DNA of 64,000 nt from Brevibacillus porteri (GCF_003013475.1 NZ_PXZO01000026.1:1-64000), one strand, 5' to 3'; counted from the first letter of the stretch, positions 36,638 through 47,154 are shown. A program made the numbers and translations. Notes: generated by a model not told the origin, from the sequence alone.

Positions 36638-37057
36638 TCACAGATGGAGCAACCATTGCAATAAGGAACCTGTCACTTTCCCCAGCACCACTGCCATCAA
36701 CAGAAAAAGAAGACTGCCGTCCATGTGGATTCGCTTTGCTAATATCGGAAAGACGTTCAGTACCTCAGTTAAGCCTGCGGCGAGTGTCCCCACAAATATC
36801 CCTGCAAAGATCCCGTAAAGCGAAGAAACGATAACAGGCAATTGAACACCCCAATGAAAAAAATCAATAAACGTAAAAAAAAGCGCTCCGGCCACCAGAG
36901 CCCATTCCAGCAAGCGGATATACCGATGAGCATTCGTTAATTGTGTCAACCTCGGAATGATGTCCAGAACGGTAATAAACGCGACCAGCCCGCTCCCTAC
37001 TGCAAGCCCTCCACCCAGCCCGATCAAAATAAGCAACAAGCACTTGATGACGCTCAT
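36638..37057 (-). CDS. spoVAB: Stage V sporulation protein AB
   Basis: A 139-residue membrane protein with about four segments, second gene of the spoVA operon. The start overlaps the end of spoVAA by 4 bases. Glycine-rich first segment (IGLGGGLAVGSG) fits the family. An 81-bp gap to spoVAC shows no further gene. Confidence 0.9.
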   Translation of the reverse strand: MSVIKCLLLILIGLGGGLAVGSGLVAFITVLDIIPRLTQLTNAHRYIRLLEWALVAGALFFTFIDFFHWGVQLPVIVSSLYGIFAGIFVGTLAAGLTEVLNVFPILAKRIHMDGSLLFLLMAVVLGKVTGSLLQWLLHL

Positions 37058-37668
37058 TTCTTCGTCCGTTGGTTTTCCTTGTTTTCATTTTGTATGTAGT
37101 ATTGATCCAGGCTTTGCTGATACATAAACAATTCCACTTCAAGCGGACTAGGTTCCTCGTTGATTTTTTTCTGAAAGATATGATTGAAAAACAGAATCAT
37201 CCCCAAGCCGATTCCGATAGAGTATGGGATTTGCATCCACAAAGGCTGATGGCTTTTTTCACCTGTAATCAAATAGTAGATTCGTTCGTGAACCTGCATC
37301 ATGCTGACATCCGTATGGAAATTCATGATCGCCAATCCTGAGCCAATGAACAACAGAAGCCACACCAATGCCACTAAAATCGGATTCGATTTCTTACGTG
37401 GATTGAGTACTTCCACAATGATTTGGGGTGCACCCTGGACGTCCAGTTCCACGTCAGGATAGACAGAACGCAATCTTTTAATCACCTGCATAATATCGAT
37501 AATGATCAAGTTGCCATCCGTTGGCTTCGTCTGGTAAATGGGCATCCGCTTTAACGCTTCCTCGCGCTCTCCATCCCAGTAAAGCTGGCAAATGTCCCCA
37601 AGCGTAATCATAGCTTGTGGCTGTGTGGCCAATCGCTTTCTCAGGCGCAGAAACAACGCGTCATTCAT
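37054..37668 (-). CDS. spoVAA: Stage V sporulation protein AA
   Basis: A 204-residue protein with an N-terminal soluble domain (about 1-105) and two membrane helices near residues 108-128 and 155-175. It is the first gene of the operon and is essential for SpoVA function in B. subtilis. GGGGAAGG stands right before the chosen ATG; seven extra codons upstream are open. Confidence 0.9.
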   Translation of the reverse strand: MNDALFLRLRKRLATQPQAMITLGDICQLYWDGEREEALKRMPIYQTKPTDGNLIIIDIMQVIKRLRSVYPDVELDVQGAPQIIVEVLNPRKKSNPILVALVWLLLFIGSGLAIMNFHTDVSMMQVHERIYYLITGEKSHQPLWMQIPYSIGIGLGMILFFNHIFQKKINEEPSPLEVELFMYQQSLDQYYIQNENKENQRTKK

Positions 37669-37705
37669 GGTACCTTCCCCTTCCATCACATACCTGATTA
37701 TTCGC

Positions 37706-37735
37706 TAGTATGTGCCGCGCCACAAAACCCATGCA
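37706..37735 (-). promoter_or_regulatory. Sigma-G-type promoter of the spoVA operon
   Basis: On the minus strand TGCATG (37735-37730), 17 bp, CATACTA (37712-37706). The -10 equals the sigma-G consensus exactly and the -35 has two changes from TGAATA. It lies 38 bp before spoVAA. spoVA is known to be sigma-G-dependent in B. subtilis. Confidence 0.75.
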
Positions 37736-37792
37736 AATAAACGGAAATGATCGTTCTGTTTAATGAAAACTATCGAGATGTTTTTCACAAAA

Positions 37793-37830
37793 CAAAACAC
37801 CCCAGCCACGTAGTGACCGGAGTGTTTGCA
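37793..37830 (-). terminator. Terminator of the dacF/spoIIA-sigF transcript
   Basis: On the minus strand AAACACTCC pairs with GGGGTGTTT after a GTCAC...GTGGC extension, followed by TGTTTTG. Confidence 0.7.
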
Positions 37831-37834
37831 TCTG

Positions 37835-38590
37835 TTAATGCTCAATTTGCTCTTTGATCGTTTGCAAAATGCGCTTCTCGAGGCGCGATACTTGTACTTG
37901 CGAGATTCCCAGCCTCTCCGCTACTTCTGACTGCGTCTGATCCTTGTAGTAGCGCAGGTAGACAATGAGTTGTTCCCGCTCGCTCAATCGACTGATCGCA
38001 TCCTTGAGCGCAATTTTTTCAAACCATTTGTTGACCCCTTCATCCGCAATCTGATCGATCAAAGTAATGGGGTCCCCGTCATTTTCAAAAACCGTTTCAT
38101 GGATGGAAGAAGGTGCCCGATTCGCTTCTTGCGCAAACACGACTTCTTCTGGCGTAATCCCCACCGCGTCCGCAACCTCAGCAATCGTGGGTGCGCGACC
38201 GAATTGCTTGTACAGTTCATCCTTTGTTCGTCGTACCTTATTGGCTGTTTCTTTGAGTGATCGACTTACCTTGACTGTACCGTCATCACGTAAGAAGCGT
38301 TGAATTTCTCCGATAATCATCGGCACAGCATAGGTTGAGAATCGAACATCATAGGAGAGATCAAACTTGTCTACGGCTTTCAAAAGGCCAATACAACCGA
38401 TCTGAAACAAATCATCCGCTTCGTATCCACGGTTGATAAAGCGCTGGACGACGGACCAGACCAGCCGAATATTGCTGTTGACTAAAAGCTCTCGTGCCTC
38501 AGTGTCGCCAGCTTGGCTTTTGGCGATTAGCTCTTTTACTTGGTCATTGGTCAGAAATGGTTGACTCGCGTTTTTGATATCGGCACCCAT
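37835..38590 (-). CDS. sigF: RNA polymerase sporulation sigma factor SigF
   Basis: A 251-residue sigma-70-type factor of the B/F/G group. Region 2 reads ADDLFQIGCIGLLKAVDKFD, region 4 carries the HTH SEVAERLGISQVQVSRLEKR. It directs early forespore transcription and is held inactive by SpoIIAB. Chosen ATG lies 8 bases from AGGGG; a GTG two codons earlier is too close to that site. It sits 11 bases after spoIIAB. Confidence 0.96.
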   Translation of the reverse strand: MGADIKNASQPFLTNDQVKELIAKSQAGDTEARELLVNSNIRLVWSVVQRFINRGYEADDLFQIGCIGLLKAVDKFDLSYDVRFSTYAVPMIIGEIQRFLRDDGTVKVSRSLKETANKVRRTKDELYKQFGRAPTIAEVADAVGITPEEVVFAQEANRAPSSIHETVFENDGDPITLIDQIADEGVNKWFEKIALKDAISRLSEREQLIVYLRYYKDQTQSEVAERLGISQVQVSRLEKRILQTIKEQIEH

Positions 38591-38601
38591 AGGCACTACC
38601 C

Positions 38602-39051
38602 CTAATTTTGCAAGGCTTTGGCAAACGCTAGGCGTTTGGTGAGGCGCACGGTTGTTCCCTTACCCACAACCGTTGCCACTTCCAAAGAATCCATGAAATT
38701 CTCCATAATCGTAAAGCCCATCCCAGAGCGCTCAAGCTCCGGTTTCGTCGTATAGAGTGGCTGCATAGCTTGCTCCACATCCTCTATTCCACGTCCATTG
38801 TCTTCTACAATCAGATCAATACTGTCCTCTTGAATTCGCACAGAGATCTGTACCACACCCTCTGGATTTTCGTCATAACCATGAATAATGGCATTGGTAA
38901 CCGCCTCGGATATAACGGTTTTGATTTCTTCCAGCTCGTCCATCGTAATATCGAGTTGAGAAATGAAGGCTGCGACTGCTACACGTGCGAATGCTTCATT
39001 TTGGCTCAATGCTGCAAACGACACTGACATAAAGTTACGTTGTACCATCAT
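38602..39051 (-). CDS. spoIIAB: Anti-sigma-F factor / protein kinase SpoIIAB
   Basis: A 149-residue GHKL-fold kinase that binds sigma-F and phosphorylates SpoIIAA. The N box [13 protein letters not shown]1 VEDNGRGI and G2 [11 protein letters not shown] are clear. Its ATG overlaps the stop of spoIIAA (TAATGATG), so translation is coupled and the stoichiometry of the pair is fixed. It has a few more N-terminal residues than the B. subtilis protein; a second ATG directly follows. Confidence 0.95.
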   Translation of the reverse strand: MMVQRNFMSVSFAALSQNEAFARVAVAAFISQLDITMDELEEIKTVISEAVTNAIIHGYDENPEGVVQISVRIQEDSIDLIVEDNGRGIEDVEQAMQPLYTTKPELERSGMGFTIMENFMDSLEVATVVGKGTTVRLTKRLAFAKALQN

Positions 39052-39401
39052 TACGCCACCCCCAGAACATGCAAAGCATCCGCTTCGTTTTCGCGAAACT
39101 TGATCACCTTGAATAACCCGGACATCTCAAATATTCGATAGATCGTAGGATTGATCGAGCAGACATACATTTCTCCAGATCGGGCAGAAATCTGCTTGTA
39201 TCTTCCCAAAATAACCCCGATACCAGAGCTGTCCATAAACGTCAAATCAGCCAGACTCAGCACAATATGGCGTATAGTAGAGGTACGCAAAAGATCATCC
39301 GCCTTCTTGCGCAACTCCTCTGCCGTATGATGATCCAGCTCACCCTGCAAACGGATCACCAGCACATCCTGCCGTGTCTCCATCGCGACTCGTAAACTCA
39401 T
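39051..39401 (-). CDS. spoIIAA: Anti-sigma-F factor antagonist SpoIIAA
   Basis: A 116-residue STAS-domain protein. The phosphorylatable serine lies in [16 protein letters not shown] near residue 57. Unphosphorylated SpoIIAA frees sigma-F from SpoIIAB. AAGGAG ten bases before the ATG sets the start; 19 more upstream codons are open. It heads spoIIAA-spoIIAB-sigF behind a sigma-H promoter. Confidence 0.95.
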   Translation of the reverse strand: MSLRVAMETRQDVLVIRLQGELDHHTAEELRKKADDLLRTSTIRHIVLSLADLTFMDSSGIGVILGRYKQISARSGEMYVCSINPTIYRIFEMSGLFKVIKFRENEADALHVLGVA

Positions 39402-39437
39402 AGCTGACACACTCCTTCTCCCTTGATAGAAACTCTC

Positions 39438-39465
39438 TTTCTTCCTCGGCGAAACCAATTCCTGC
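39438..39465 (-). promoter_or_regulatory. Sigma-H-type promoter of the spoIIA operon
   Basis: On the minus strand GCAGGAATT (39465-39457) fits the sigma-H -35 RNAGGAWWW fully; after 12 bp GAAGAAA (39444-39438) fits RNNGAAT at all but the last base. It lies 37 bp before spoIIAA. The spoIIA operon is sigma-H-dependent in B. subtilis. Confidence 0.75.
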
Positions 39466-39481
39466 CAGCCGACAAAAGAAC

Positions 39482-39526
39482 AAAAAAATCGAGCAGCCGC
39501 GCCATTCCATTCGGGGCAACTCGATT
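39482..39526 (-). terminator. Terminator of dacF
   Basis: On the minus strand AATCGAG pairs with CTCGATT over a 26-base loop and TTTTT follows. The loop itself can pair weakly. Confidence 0.6.
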
Positions 39527-39548
39527 CTTTTCGCGCTCATGCTGTCTG

Positions 39549-40733
39549 TCAGTAGCTAATCAAAACGCTCTTGGTGGTTCGCTTGAGAATCTCCCACATG
39601 TTGGCTTTATCTACCTGATCTTCTGGGAACAGATCGATTCGGTTTACTTCCTTGCCATCTTTCGTTCGGATGAAAATGTGGCCAATTACTTGGTCTTTTG
39701 CTATAGGTGCGTGAACAGCCTCATTGATGACAATTTCCTTCTGGAAGGTATCGGCCGATTCTCCTTTTTTCATCAACAAACTAACCGCATGTGGTGTCAC
39801 CGCATTGATTTGCGGTTTCTGACCTTTATCTACAACGAGTGCGCGCACAGCTTCTCCCTTTTTGTACATCGGCATCACCTGAAAGTGTGTGAATGCGTAA
39901 TTGAACATGGTCGAAACCTCATTGTTACGCGTTTTTACATCAGGCTCACCCATGACGACTGCAATGACACGCATGTTGTTGCGTTTAGCAGTCGCTGTTA
40001 AACAGTATTTCGCTTCGCCTGTGTACCCTGTTTTCAATCCGTCCACCCCTTCATAAAAACGCACCAGCTTGTTCGTATTCACAAGCCAGAAGGGGCTCTC
40101 TGTATCTTTCCGCAAATAGTCTTGATACGTACCGGTGAACTTCGTGATGCCATCGTGCTTTAAGAGCTCACGTGACATGATCGCAATATCTGCTGCCGAA
40201 GAGAAGTGATTCGCGGCTGGAAGTCCATTGGAGTTGACAAAATGCGTATTTTTCATACCGAGCTGCTGTGCTCGTTCATTCATTCGCGCGACAAAACTCT
40301 CTTCTGTCCCAGCCAAGTGCTCAGCCATCGCTACAGAGGCATCATTCCCAGAAGCAATCGCAATCCCTTTCAACATGTCCTCTACCGTCATTTCTTCACC
40401 GGGCTGTAGAAAAATTTGCGATCCGCCCATTGATGCTGCTCTTTCACTTGTTCGAACCTTATCGGTAAGCTTAAGCTCTCCCCGCTCCACCGCTTCCATG
40501 ATCAAAAGCATGGTCATAACTTTGGTGATACTGGCGGGTGGCATTTTTTCATTGGCGTTCTTTTCATACAAGACTGTTCCCGTATCCGCTTCAATCATCA
40601 CTGCGGATGAAGCTAGTGGGGCAAAATGATTGTCACCCTTTTGCTGTCCAGCCTTTTCTTTGGCAACAGCCATCGGAGAAAAGATGGTAAAGCACATAAC
40701 GAAGCATAGAGCGAGGTATCCATTCCGTTTCAT
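39549..40733 (-). CDS. dacF: Forespore D-alanyl-D-alanine carboxypeptidase DacF
   Basis: A 394-residue PBP with signal peptide (residues 1-24), SITK active-serine motif, SGN and KTG (LKTGYTG). It trims peptidoglycan in the forespore compartment. It precedes spoIIAA on the same strand, as in B. subtilis, but a terminator and a sigma-H promoter lie between them. GGAGGG precedes the ATG at 12 bases. Confidence 0.92.
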   Translation of the reverse strand: MKRNGYLALCFVMCFTIFSPMAVAKEKAGQQKGDNHFAPLASSAVMIEADTGTVLYEKNANEKMPPASITKVMTMLLIMEAVERGELKLTDKVRTSERAASMGGSQIFLQPGEEMTVEDMLKGIAIASGNDASVAMAEHLAGTEESFVARMNERAQQLGMKNTHFVNSNGLPAANHFSSAADIAIMSRELLKHDGITKFTGTYQDYLRKDTESPFWLVNTNKLVRFYEGVDGLKTGYTGEAKYCLTATAKRNNMRVIAVVMGEPDVKTRNNEVSTMFNYAFTHFQVMPMYKKGEAVRALVVDKGQKPQINAVTPHAVSLLMKKGESADTFQKEIVINEAVHAPIAKDQVIGHIFIRTKDGKEVNRIDLFPEDQVDKANMWEILKRTTKSVLISY

Positions 40734-40761
40734 AGCAGTCTCTTCCCTCCATTCATGGTTT

Positions 40762-40792
40762 TATTCTCACCATCATGAAAGGAAAATATTCA
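40762..40792 (-). promoter_or_regulatory. Sigma-F-type promoter of dacF
   Basis: On the minus strand TGAATA (40792-40787), 15 bp, GGTGAGAATA (40771-40762). The -10 fits the sigma-F pattern GGNRANANTW at every defined base. It lies 30 bp before the start codon. Confidence 0.75.
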
Positions 40793-40837
40793 CACAAAAA
40801 CGGCAAGATTATCTTCTCGACAGTCATCCGGTTACAC

Positions 40838-40869
40838 AAAAAAATCCCTTCCACTACTCGCAGAAGGGA
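40838..40869 (-). terminator. Terminator of the MCP gene
   Basis: On the minus strand TCCCTTC pairs with GAAGGGA, followed by seven T. Confidence 0.85.
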
Positions 40870-40876
40870 CACTTTC

Positions 40877-42949
40877 TTAAATGACGAATCGGCTCACATT
40901 TTGAGTTAACTCGTCCGCCATTTTTTTCAATTGTTCTACGTTTTCATTAATGCGTGCAATCGAATTCAATTGTTCATCCACTGTCTCTACCACACCTGAG
41001 ATGGAATCACTAATTTCATCCGACATGGTGGCGAGACGCTGCATGGAGTTCGTCACAACCTGATTACCTGCGGCCATCTCTTCCGAGGTCGCCGTCATCG
41101 ATTCGCTTTGCTCTGCGGCCGATTGAATCTCTGCCACGATATTTTGGAAAGCAGTACCGACAGACTCTACAGACTGCAAGCCTCCACTCACCATGGTAAC
41201 GATCTCGTCCATATGCTTGCTCATATCCATTGCCTCATCATTGATCGAATGGGCAATAGCAGCAATACGCTCAGAGAAGGAGCTGCTTTCCTCTGCGAGT
41301 TTGCGAACCTCGCTGGCTACAACCGAGAAGCCTCGTCCAGCATCTCCAGCACGGGCAGCTTCAATGGCTGCATTCAGCGCCAACAAATTCGTCTGCGATG
41401 CAATACTCGTAATCATTTCGACGATACTCGTAATTTCACGAGCACGATCACGAAGATTGTGCATTTGCCCAGCAGTACGTTCTACCTCACTAGTGGCACG
41501 TCTTACCGTATTGATTACGTTCCCCACTAATTCCATTCCGCCTTGCGCTCTCTCAAACGTACGGGTCGTAGCAACCGATGTTGATTCGGCAGCCACAGCC
41601 ACCTGTTCAACGCCTTCCGATATTTCCGAGACGGTATTGGCCGTCGCTTGCACTTCGTTTGTCTGCGTAGAAACGCGTTGGGCAATCGTTGAAATATTAT
41701 CCGTAATGACGTTAATGGCTCCTTTGTTCTCTTGCGCAAATAGAGTCAGCTCATCTGTCGCTACGTTCAGTTGTGTAGCTTGTCCCTGTACAAGGGCAAT
41801 CAGCTTGCGAAGTTCAGCCGCCATCTCATTCATTTTGCGCCCAACCATAGCCAGCTCGTCATTGCCGTTTACTTTTACGTTGATATTAAAATGTCCGGCG
41901 CCGATTTGATCCATATCTCGGGCTATCGCGAACAAGGAAAGTCGAATCCGCTTCGCAAACCACCAGATCGCCCAAACCGAGAGTCCGATGATCGGCAAGC
42001 TGAAGAGCACGAAGTATAGCCACATTCCGTCCACCTCACCATACACCTCGTCGGTTCCCGTGGACAAAACTACATTCCATTTCAACATCGGTATTGGTGC
42101 AAAAGCTGCAAATGAATCAATACCATGATCCGAGTACAATAAGCTATTGCTTGTCTCATACTGCATCAGGGCAAGCATCTCTTCATAATCTTTGTCACCA
42201 GCTAGCACGAGCTTGTTGTTGTTATTCGGATTTTGATGAGCTACAACCAAACCATCTTGTCGAACGACAAATGCGTAGCCATTCTCCATGAAAGAGATCT
42301 CAGGAATTTTTTGAATCATTTGGTCAATCGTAAACCCAACAACGAACAATCGGCTCGTATCATCTGTCTTTTCCCCTATGGGTGTCGCAATATAAAGAAA
42401 ACTCTTGTTGCTGCCTTCAACGATTTCTTCATCAGAAATGACCAAGGATTTCGTAGTTAGTGCTCTTTGGAAGTATTGCTTTTGCTTGAAGTCAATCTCA
42501 TTTGTCCCGGTCAAGGAATACAGGGATTTCCCGGTAGCCGTGTCGATCAAATAGATTCGGGATACTTCTTTATGTGCCTGGCGCAATAGAGTAAACTGCT
42601 CCATGATAAGCGGCTGTAGCTCTGTCATCATCACACGTTTGGTTGCCGCCGATTTCGTGGAGTTCACAATTGCTTTTATGTCATCTTCTATGCTATTTGC
42701 ATGCTGGTCAGCCAGCATTTTCGCCTGGTTAGAGGTAATGCTGAACAGCGTTGATTTCGAGAAGGAAAGGGCTATGTATTGCAAAGAACCGATAATAATA
42801 AGTACAAGAATTAGGCCAAACACAATCATCTTTGTAGCAAGAGAGCCTTTTAGCTTTTCCGTTGCTACTTGGCTAGTCAAATTTACTTTTTTTAAGAGAT
42901 TCGAAATTCCCTCCTTCTTTTTCCATCGTGGCGACAAAAATTTACTCAT
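40877..42949 (-). CDS. Methyl-accepting chemotaxis protein with Cache sensor
   Basis: A 690-residue chemoreceptor. One membrane segment lies near residues 41-62, an extracytoplasmic dCache-like sensor spans about 70-300 with YIATPI and [10 protein letters not shown] blocks, a second membrane segment (~313-335) leads into HAMP, then a long coiled signalling domain whose hairpin tip reads [20 protein letters not shown]. It feeds CheA. The ligand is unknown. AAAGGGGG eight bases before the ATG sets the start. It lies next to the opp operon, so a peptide or amino-acid signal is imaginable but unproven. Confidence 0.92.
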   Translation of the reverse strand: MSKFLSPRWKKKEGISNLLKKVNLTSQVATEKLKGSLATKMIVFGLILVLIIIGSLQYIALSFSKSTLFSITSNQAKMLADQHANSIEDDIKAIVNSTKSAATKRVMMTELQPLIMEQFTLLRQAHKEVSRIYLIDTATGKSLYSLTGTNEIDFKQKQYFQRALTTKSLVISDEEIVEGSNKSFLYIATPIGEKTDDTSRLFVVGFTIDQMIQKIPEISFMENGYAFVVRQDGLVVAHQNPNNNNKLVLAGDKDYEEMLALMQYETSNSLLYSDHGIDSFAAFAPIPMLKWNVVLSTGTDEVYGEVDGMWLYFVLFSLPIIGLSVWAIWWFAKRIRLSLFAIARDMDQIGAGHFNINVKVNGNDELAMVGRKMNEMAAELRKLIALVQGQATQLNVATDELTLFAQENKGAINVITDNISTIAQRVSTQTNEVQATANTVSEISEGVEQVAVAAESTSVATTRTFERAQGGMELVGNVINTVRRATSEVERTAGQMHNLRDRAREITSIVEMITSIASQTNLLALNAAIEAARAGDAGRGFSVVASEVRKLAEESSSFSERIAAIAHSINDEAMDMSKHMDEIVTMVSGGLQSVESVGTAFQNIVAEIQSAAEQSESMTATSEEMAAGNQVVTNSMQRLATMSDEISDSISGVVETVDEQLNSIARINENVEQLKKMADELTQNVSRFVI

Positions 42950-43076
42950 GCTACTTGCCCCCTTTATCGCTACTACAATTTTCCAGTGCAAGAACTCCGA
43001 AAAAATACCCCTGAAAAAACTGCCTCTGGGAACAATACCCATTTTTTTCAGAGGTAAAACCTCCCTTATGAAGGGA

Positions 43077-43115
43077 AACGAGTTCCGGGCTGCACGAGTA
43101 GCCTCGGAACTCGTT
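43077..43115 (-). terminator. Hairpin ending the opp operon
   Basis: AACGAGTTCCG (43077-43087) pairs perfectly with CGGAACTCGTT (43105-43115). On the minus strand TCCCTT follows, a poor T tract. Confidence 0.65.
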
Positions 43116-43128
43116 ATTTGTAGTTGAT

Positions 43129-44088
43129 TTAGTTATACAAATGACAAGCTGCGAAATGTCCTGGCTCTACTTCTTTCCATACAGGTGCGGATGCAGCGCA
43201 TTCCGGCATTGCTTTCGGGCAACGGGTACGGAAATGGCAACCGCTTGGTGGATTCATTGGGCTAGGTACATCGCCTTGCAATACAATGCGCTCGCGGTTA
43301 CGCTCAACTTCTGGGTCTGGAATCGGAATCGCAGACAACAGCGCTTGCGTATACGGGTGGAGCGGCTTTTCATACAAAGCATCGCTTTCTGCCAGCTCAA
43401 CCATTTTACCCAGGTACATAACCGCTACACGGTCGGAAATGTATTTTACCATGGACAAGTCATGGGCAATGAACATGTAGGTCAAGCCCATTTTTTCTTG
43501 AAGCTGTTCGAGCAAGTTTACAACCTGTGCTTGTACGGATACGTCCAAAGCAGAGATTGGCTCGTCACAAACGATGAATTTTGGCTCTACTGCCAATGCA
43601 CGGGCAATTCCGATACGTTGGCGCTGTCCGCCTGAAAACTCATGTGGAAAGCGGTTCATGTGCTCAGGATTCAAGCTCACCAAGGAAAGGAGCTCCTGGA
43701 TGCGTTCTTTGCGCTTTTGACCAGTCGCCAGGCCATGAATATCCAGCGCCTCGCCAATGATATCCCCAACTGTCATACGCGGATTCAAGGATGCGTAAGG
43801 GTCTTGGAAAATCATTTGCATGTTGCGGCGCATCGCCTTCATTTCCTGCTGGTTCAAATTCATGATGCTCTTACCTTCAAACAGGACGTCCCCTTCAGTC
43901 GCATCATACAGTCTCAAGATGGTACGACCGGCAGTGGACTTTCCACAGCCTGACTCTCCTACTACGCCCAATGTTTCTCCACGTTTGATCTCAAACGAGA
44001 TATCATTCACAGCTTTCAGAGTATTATCGCCAATAGAAAAGAACTTTTTTAGATTACGTACTTCAATTAAATTTTCACGTTTATCCAC
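43129..44088 (-). CDS. oppF: Oligopeptide ABC transporter ATP-binding protein OppF
   Basis: A 319-residue ABC ATPase. Walker [10 protein letters not shown], signature [14 protein letters not shown], Walker [13 protein letters not shown] and a C-terminal oligopeptide-transporter extension with a cysteine-rich CHFRTRCP cluster, which fits the 4Fe-4S-like site of this family. GTG start, seven bases after AAGGAGG; the ATG 8 codons earlier lacks a site. Last gene of opp. Confidence 0.93.
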   Translation of the reverse strand: MDKRENLIEVRNLKKFFSIGDNTLKAVNDISFEIKRGETLGVVGESGCGKSTAGRTILRLYDATEGDVLFEGKSIMNLNQQEMKAMRRNMQMIFQDPYASLNPRMTVGDIIGEALDIHGLATGQKRKERIQELLSLVSLNPEHMNRFPHEFSGGQRQRIGIARALAVEPKFIVCDEPISALDVSVQAQVVNLLEQLQEKMGLTYMFIAHDLSMVKYISDRVAVMYLGKMVELAESDALYEKPLHPYTQALLSAIPIPDPEVERNRERIVLQGDVPSPMNPPSGCHFRTRCPKAMPECAASAPVWKEVEPGHFAACHLYN

Positions 44089-44108
44089 TGATATCCCTCC
44101 TTCTACGT

Positions 44109-45098
44109 TCATGCACGGTTCTGAGCAAGCGGATGCTGAAGCCAACAAGCTGCTCGCTGAGTCGTGCTGACGTCGTTCAGCTCAGGATCGATCTCTTGGC
44201 ACACACGCATCGCTGATTCGCAACGCGCAGTGAATCCACAGCCAACTGGCGGACGCAGAAGGTCTGGCGGCGTACCAAAAATCGGTGTCAGTGGCTCGTC
44301 ACGGTTCAAGTCAAGACGTGGTACCGAGCGAAGCAAGCCTTTGGTGTAAGGATGTTGCGGATTGTAGAAAATATCGTCAACTGTTCCTGTCTCGATCACT
44401 TTTCCTGCGTACATAACGATGACGCGTTCACACATCTCAGCAACAACACCAAGGTCATGCGTGATCAAGATAATGGAAGTGCCTGTTTTCTTTTGCAATT
44501 CTTTCATCAGGTCCAAAATTTGCGCCTGAATCGTTACGTCCAAAGCTGTCGTCGGTTCATCCGCGATCAACAGCTTCGGCGAACAGGCGAGAGCGATCGC
44601 GATCATCGCACGTTGACGCATACCGCCAGAGAACTCGTGTGGATATTGCTCCACACGTTTCTCAGGTTGCGGAATACCAACCATGGTCAACAGCTCAATG
44701 GCACGATCACGTGCTGCAGCTTTCGACATGTTTTGGTGCTTGATCAAGCCCTCGGTAATTTGGCTACCGATGGTCATGGTTGGGTTCAAGGAAGTCATTG
44801 GATCTTGGAAGATCATCCCGATATCTTTACCGCGGATCGATTCCATTTCTTTTTTCGACTTCTTGACGATATCCTCACCATTGAAGAGAATTTGCCCTTT
44901 TTTAATTTCACCTGGAGGCATCGGAATCAGCTTCATGAGGGTTTGAGCGGTTACGGATTTACCGCAACCGGACTCCCCTACAATCGCTACAGCCTCTCCG
45001 CGGTTGACGTGAAAATTCACACCGCGGACTGCTTTTACTTCACCTGCATACGTATGGAAGGATACATGCAGGTCTTTTACATCAAGAATGCGTTCCAT
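44109..45098 (-). CDS. oppD: Oligopeptide ABC transporter ATP-binding protein OppD
   Basis: A 329-residue ABC ATPase paired with OppF. Walker [10 protein letters not shown], signature [14 protein letters not shown], Walker [12 protein letters not shown], and a cysteine-containing C-terminal part (CGFTARC). It powers peptide import with OppBC. GGAGGG precedes the ATG. 14 bases follow oppC. Confidence 0.94.
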   Translation of the reverse strand: MERILDVKDLHVSFHTYAGEVKAVRGVNFHVNRGEAVAIVGESGCGKSVTAQTLMKLIPMPPGEIKKGQILFNGEDIVKKSKKEMESIRGKDIGMIFQDPMTSLNPTMTIGSQITEGLIKHQNMSKAAARDRAIELLTMVGIPQPEKRVEQYPHEFSGGMRQRAMIAIALACSPKLLIADEPTTALDVTIQAQILDLMKELQKKTGTSIILITHDLGVVAEMCERVIVMYAGKVIETGTVDDIFYNPQHPYTKGLLRSVPRLDLNRDEPLTPIFGTPPDLLRPPVGCGFTARCESAMRVCQEIDPELNDVSTTQRAACWLQHPLAQNRA

Positions 45099-45112
45099 TA
45101 CGACGATCCCTC

Positions 45113-46030
45113 CTATTTACGCAGGCGTGGGTCTACTGCATCGCGCAGACCGTCACCGAACAAGTTAAATGCCAAGATGGTCATGGAAATAAAGATTGCC
45201 GGGAATGTCAAACGCCATGGATAGTACTTCATGGCCGGCAAGCCCTCATTGGACATCGTTCCCCACGATGCAATTGGTGCCGAAACCCCTAACCCGATAA
45301 AGGACAAGAAAGATTCTGCGAAAATCGCGGAAGGTACAGTCAAGCTCAATGTAACGATGATTGGACCCAAAGCATTAGGAATCAAGTGTTTGAAGATCAG
45401 ACGGTTGGCGTCAGCACCAAGGGAGCGTGCTGCCAGTACAAACTCTTGGTTCTTCAATTGAAGGATCTGACCACGCACAATCCGGGCCATACCGATCCAT
45501 CCCGTTATCGTCAAGGCAAGAATAATCGTTCCAACACCAGGCTCTAAAACAACCATCAACAAAATAACAACCAGCAGGTAAGGAATCGCAAACAAGATAT
45601 CTGCGAAACGCATCATCATTTCATCTACTCTTCCACCATAGAAACCTGCGAGACCACCCCAGATCACACCAATGATCAAGTCAATGAACGCTGCGGCAAG
45701 ACCTACTTGCAGAGAGATACGTGCACCGTACCAAATACGCTCAAATACGTCACGACCTAGGTCATCTGTGCCAAACCAGTGTTCAGCAGACGGCTTTTTG
45801 TTCTTGCCAGCCAGATCCGTCGTAAAATAATCTTGTGGAGTTAGCCATGGGACCACAATGGCACATACGATCAACGCAGCAATGAAGATCATAGAAATCA
45901 TTGCGACTTTATTCATTCTCAAACGACGCCAAACGTCAGACCAGAAAGAGAGACTTGGGCGCTTGATTGCTTCCGCTTGACGAAGGTCAACGGAAATTGG
46001 CTCAAAATGTTCTTTAGTCAAGTTTTGCAC
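45113..46030 (-). CDS. oppC: Oligopeptide ABC transporter permease OppC
   Basis: A 305-residue permease with six membrane segments. The N-terminal OppC-type cytoplasmic tail precedes the first. The EAA loop reads AARSLGADANRLIFKHLIPN, contacting the ATPases. It ends 14 bases before oppD begins and follows oppB by 6 bases. Confidence 0.94.
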   Translation of the reverse strand: MQNLTKEHFEPISVDLRQAEAIKRPSLSFWSDVWRRLRMNKVAMISMIFIAALIVCAIVVPWLTPQDYFTTDLAGKNKKPSAEHWFGTDDLGRDVFERIWYGARISLQVGLAAAFIDLIIGVIWGGLAGFYGGRVDEMMMRFADILFAIPYLLVVILLMVVLEPGVGTIILALTITGWIGMARIVRGQILQLKNQEFVLAARSLGADANRLIFKHLIPNALGPIIVTLSLTVPSAIFAESFLSFIGLGVSAPIASWGTMSNEGLPAMKYYPWRLTFPAIFISMTILAFNLFGDGLRDAVDPRLRK

Positions 46031-46036
46031 GTGTCA

Positions 46037-46969
46037 TTACTCCTTTCCTGCGTCCGAAAGTTTGATCCGTGGGTCTACCAAGGTGTATGCGATGTCAACA
46101 ATCAGAATCATCACAACAAGGATCATGGAGTAGAACACGGTCGTACCCATGATTACCGTATAGTCGCGGTTTGTAATGGACAAAACGAATTCGCGACCAA
46201 GACCAGGAACACCGAAAATACGTTCAATAACGAATGCACCTGTCAAAATACCGGCAATCAGTGGACCCAGGTAAGTAACAACTGGCAAGAGCGCATTACG
46301 GATTGCGTGTTTTACTGTAATGGTAAAAGTGTGCAGCCCTTTTGCTTTTGCTGTTTTGATGTAATCTTGACCCATAACTTCAATCATATTGGAACGCGTC
46401 AAACGCGCGATAAATGCCATCGGTGATGCGGCGAGTGCCAATGATGGAAGGATGGTGTATTCAAATCCTTCCCATTTCGCGATTGGAAACCAGCCCAAAT
46501 TAATAGCGAAAATGTATTGGTAAAAGGACGCCAAAATAAAGCTTGGTACCGATAATCCCAAAACGGCGATGACCATCGCGGAATAGTCTTGCCATTTATT
46601 ATGGTTTAGCGCTGCGATAACCCCTAGCGTAATCCCACCAAAGATAGCGAGCAATAAAGCTTGTGCACCCAAGTGAGCAGAAACTGGGAAACCACGATTA
46701 ATCATGTCATTAACAGTTGAAGATTTCTCCGTAAACGATGGACCGAGCTCCCACGTTACTACACCCTTCAAATATTCAAAGTATTGTTCGTGCAACGGCA
46801 GGTTCAGCTTGTATTTTGCCTCTAGTGCTGCCTTAATTTCCGGCGGGACCTGCTTCTCGGATGTAAATGGACCACCTGGTACTGCTTTCATGATGAAGAA
46901 GGTGGCCGTTACAATTAAGAAGAGCGAGATGAGCATAAAAATGATGCGCTTACCGAGATAACGGATCAA
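46037..46969 (-). CDS. oppB: Oligopeptide ABC transporter permease OppB
   Basis: A 310-residue permease with six membrane segments beginning [20 protein letters not shown]. The EAA loop lies in [20 protein letters not shown]. Second gene of the operon, 248 bp after oppA; that gap holds two hairpins. Confidence 0.94.
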   Translation of the reverse strand: MIRYLGKRIIFMLISLFLIVTATFFIMKAVPGGPFTSEKQVPPEIKAALEAKYKLNLPLHEQYFEYLKGVVTWELGPSFTEKSSTVNDMINRGFPVSAHLGAQALLLAIFGGITLGVIAALNHNKWQDYSAMVIAVLGLSVPSFILASFYQYIFAINLGWFPIAKWEGFEYTILPSLALAASPMAFIARLTRSNMIEVMGQDYIKTAKAKGLHTFTITVKHAIRNALLPVVTYLGPLIAGILTGAFVIERIFGVPGLGREFVLSITNRDYTVIMGTTVFYSMILVVMILIVDIAYTLVDPRIKLSDAGKE

Positions 46970-47014
46970 CTAACTTACCCCCTTGTAGATTTTTGATTGC
47001 TTTCACGTCCCATG

Positions 47015-47048
47015 TTTACACTGCGGAACGCTGCCGACACAGTGTAAA
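47015..47048. repeat. Hairpin in the oppA-oppB gap (near oppB)
   Basis: TTTACACTG (47015-47023) pairs perfectly with CAGTGTAAA (47040-47048). It lies 46 bp before oppB and might be a protein site or an RNA stem. Confidence 0.5.
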
Positions 47049-47154
47049 AATCGGCTGTGTAAATAACCCTTAGATCTCTTGCAGTAAAGCTTCTCTCTCT
47101 ATTTTCTCTTTGCTGGCAATCATGCCAGCTGGTATTTATGGGAAGGGCTTGCAT

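Noticed and set aside
40734-40876. Read-through of one operon from the MCP gene into dacF
   Set aside because: A stem with seven T ends the MCP gene and a sigma-F promoter precedes dacF.
44352-45224. 290-codon plus-strand frame opposite oppD
   Set aside because: Shadow; histidine/arginine-rich with no family pattern.
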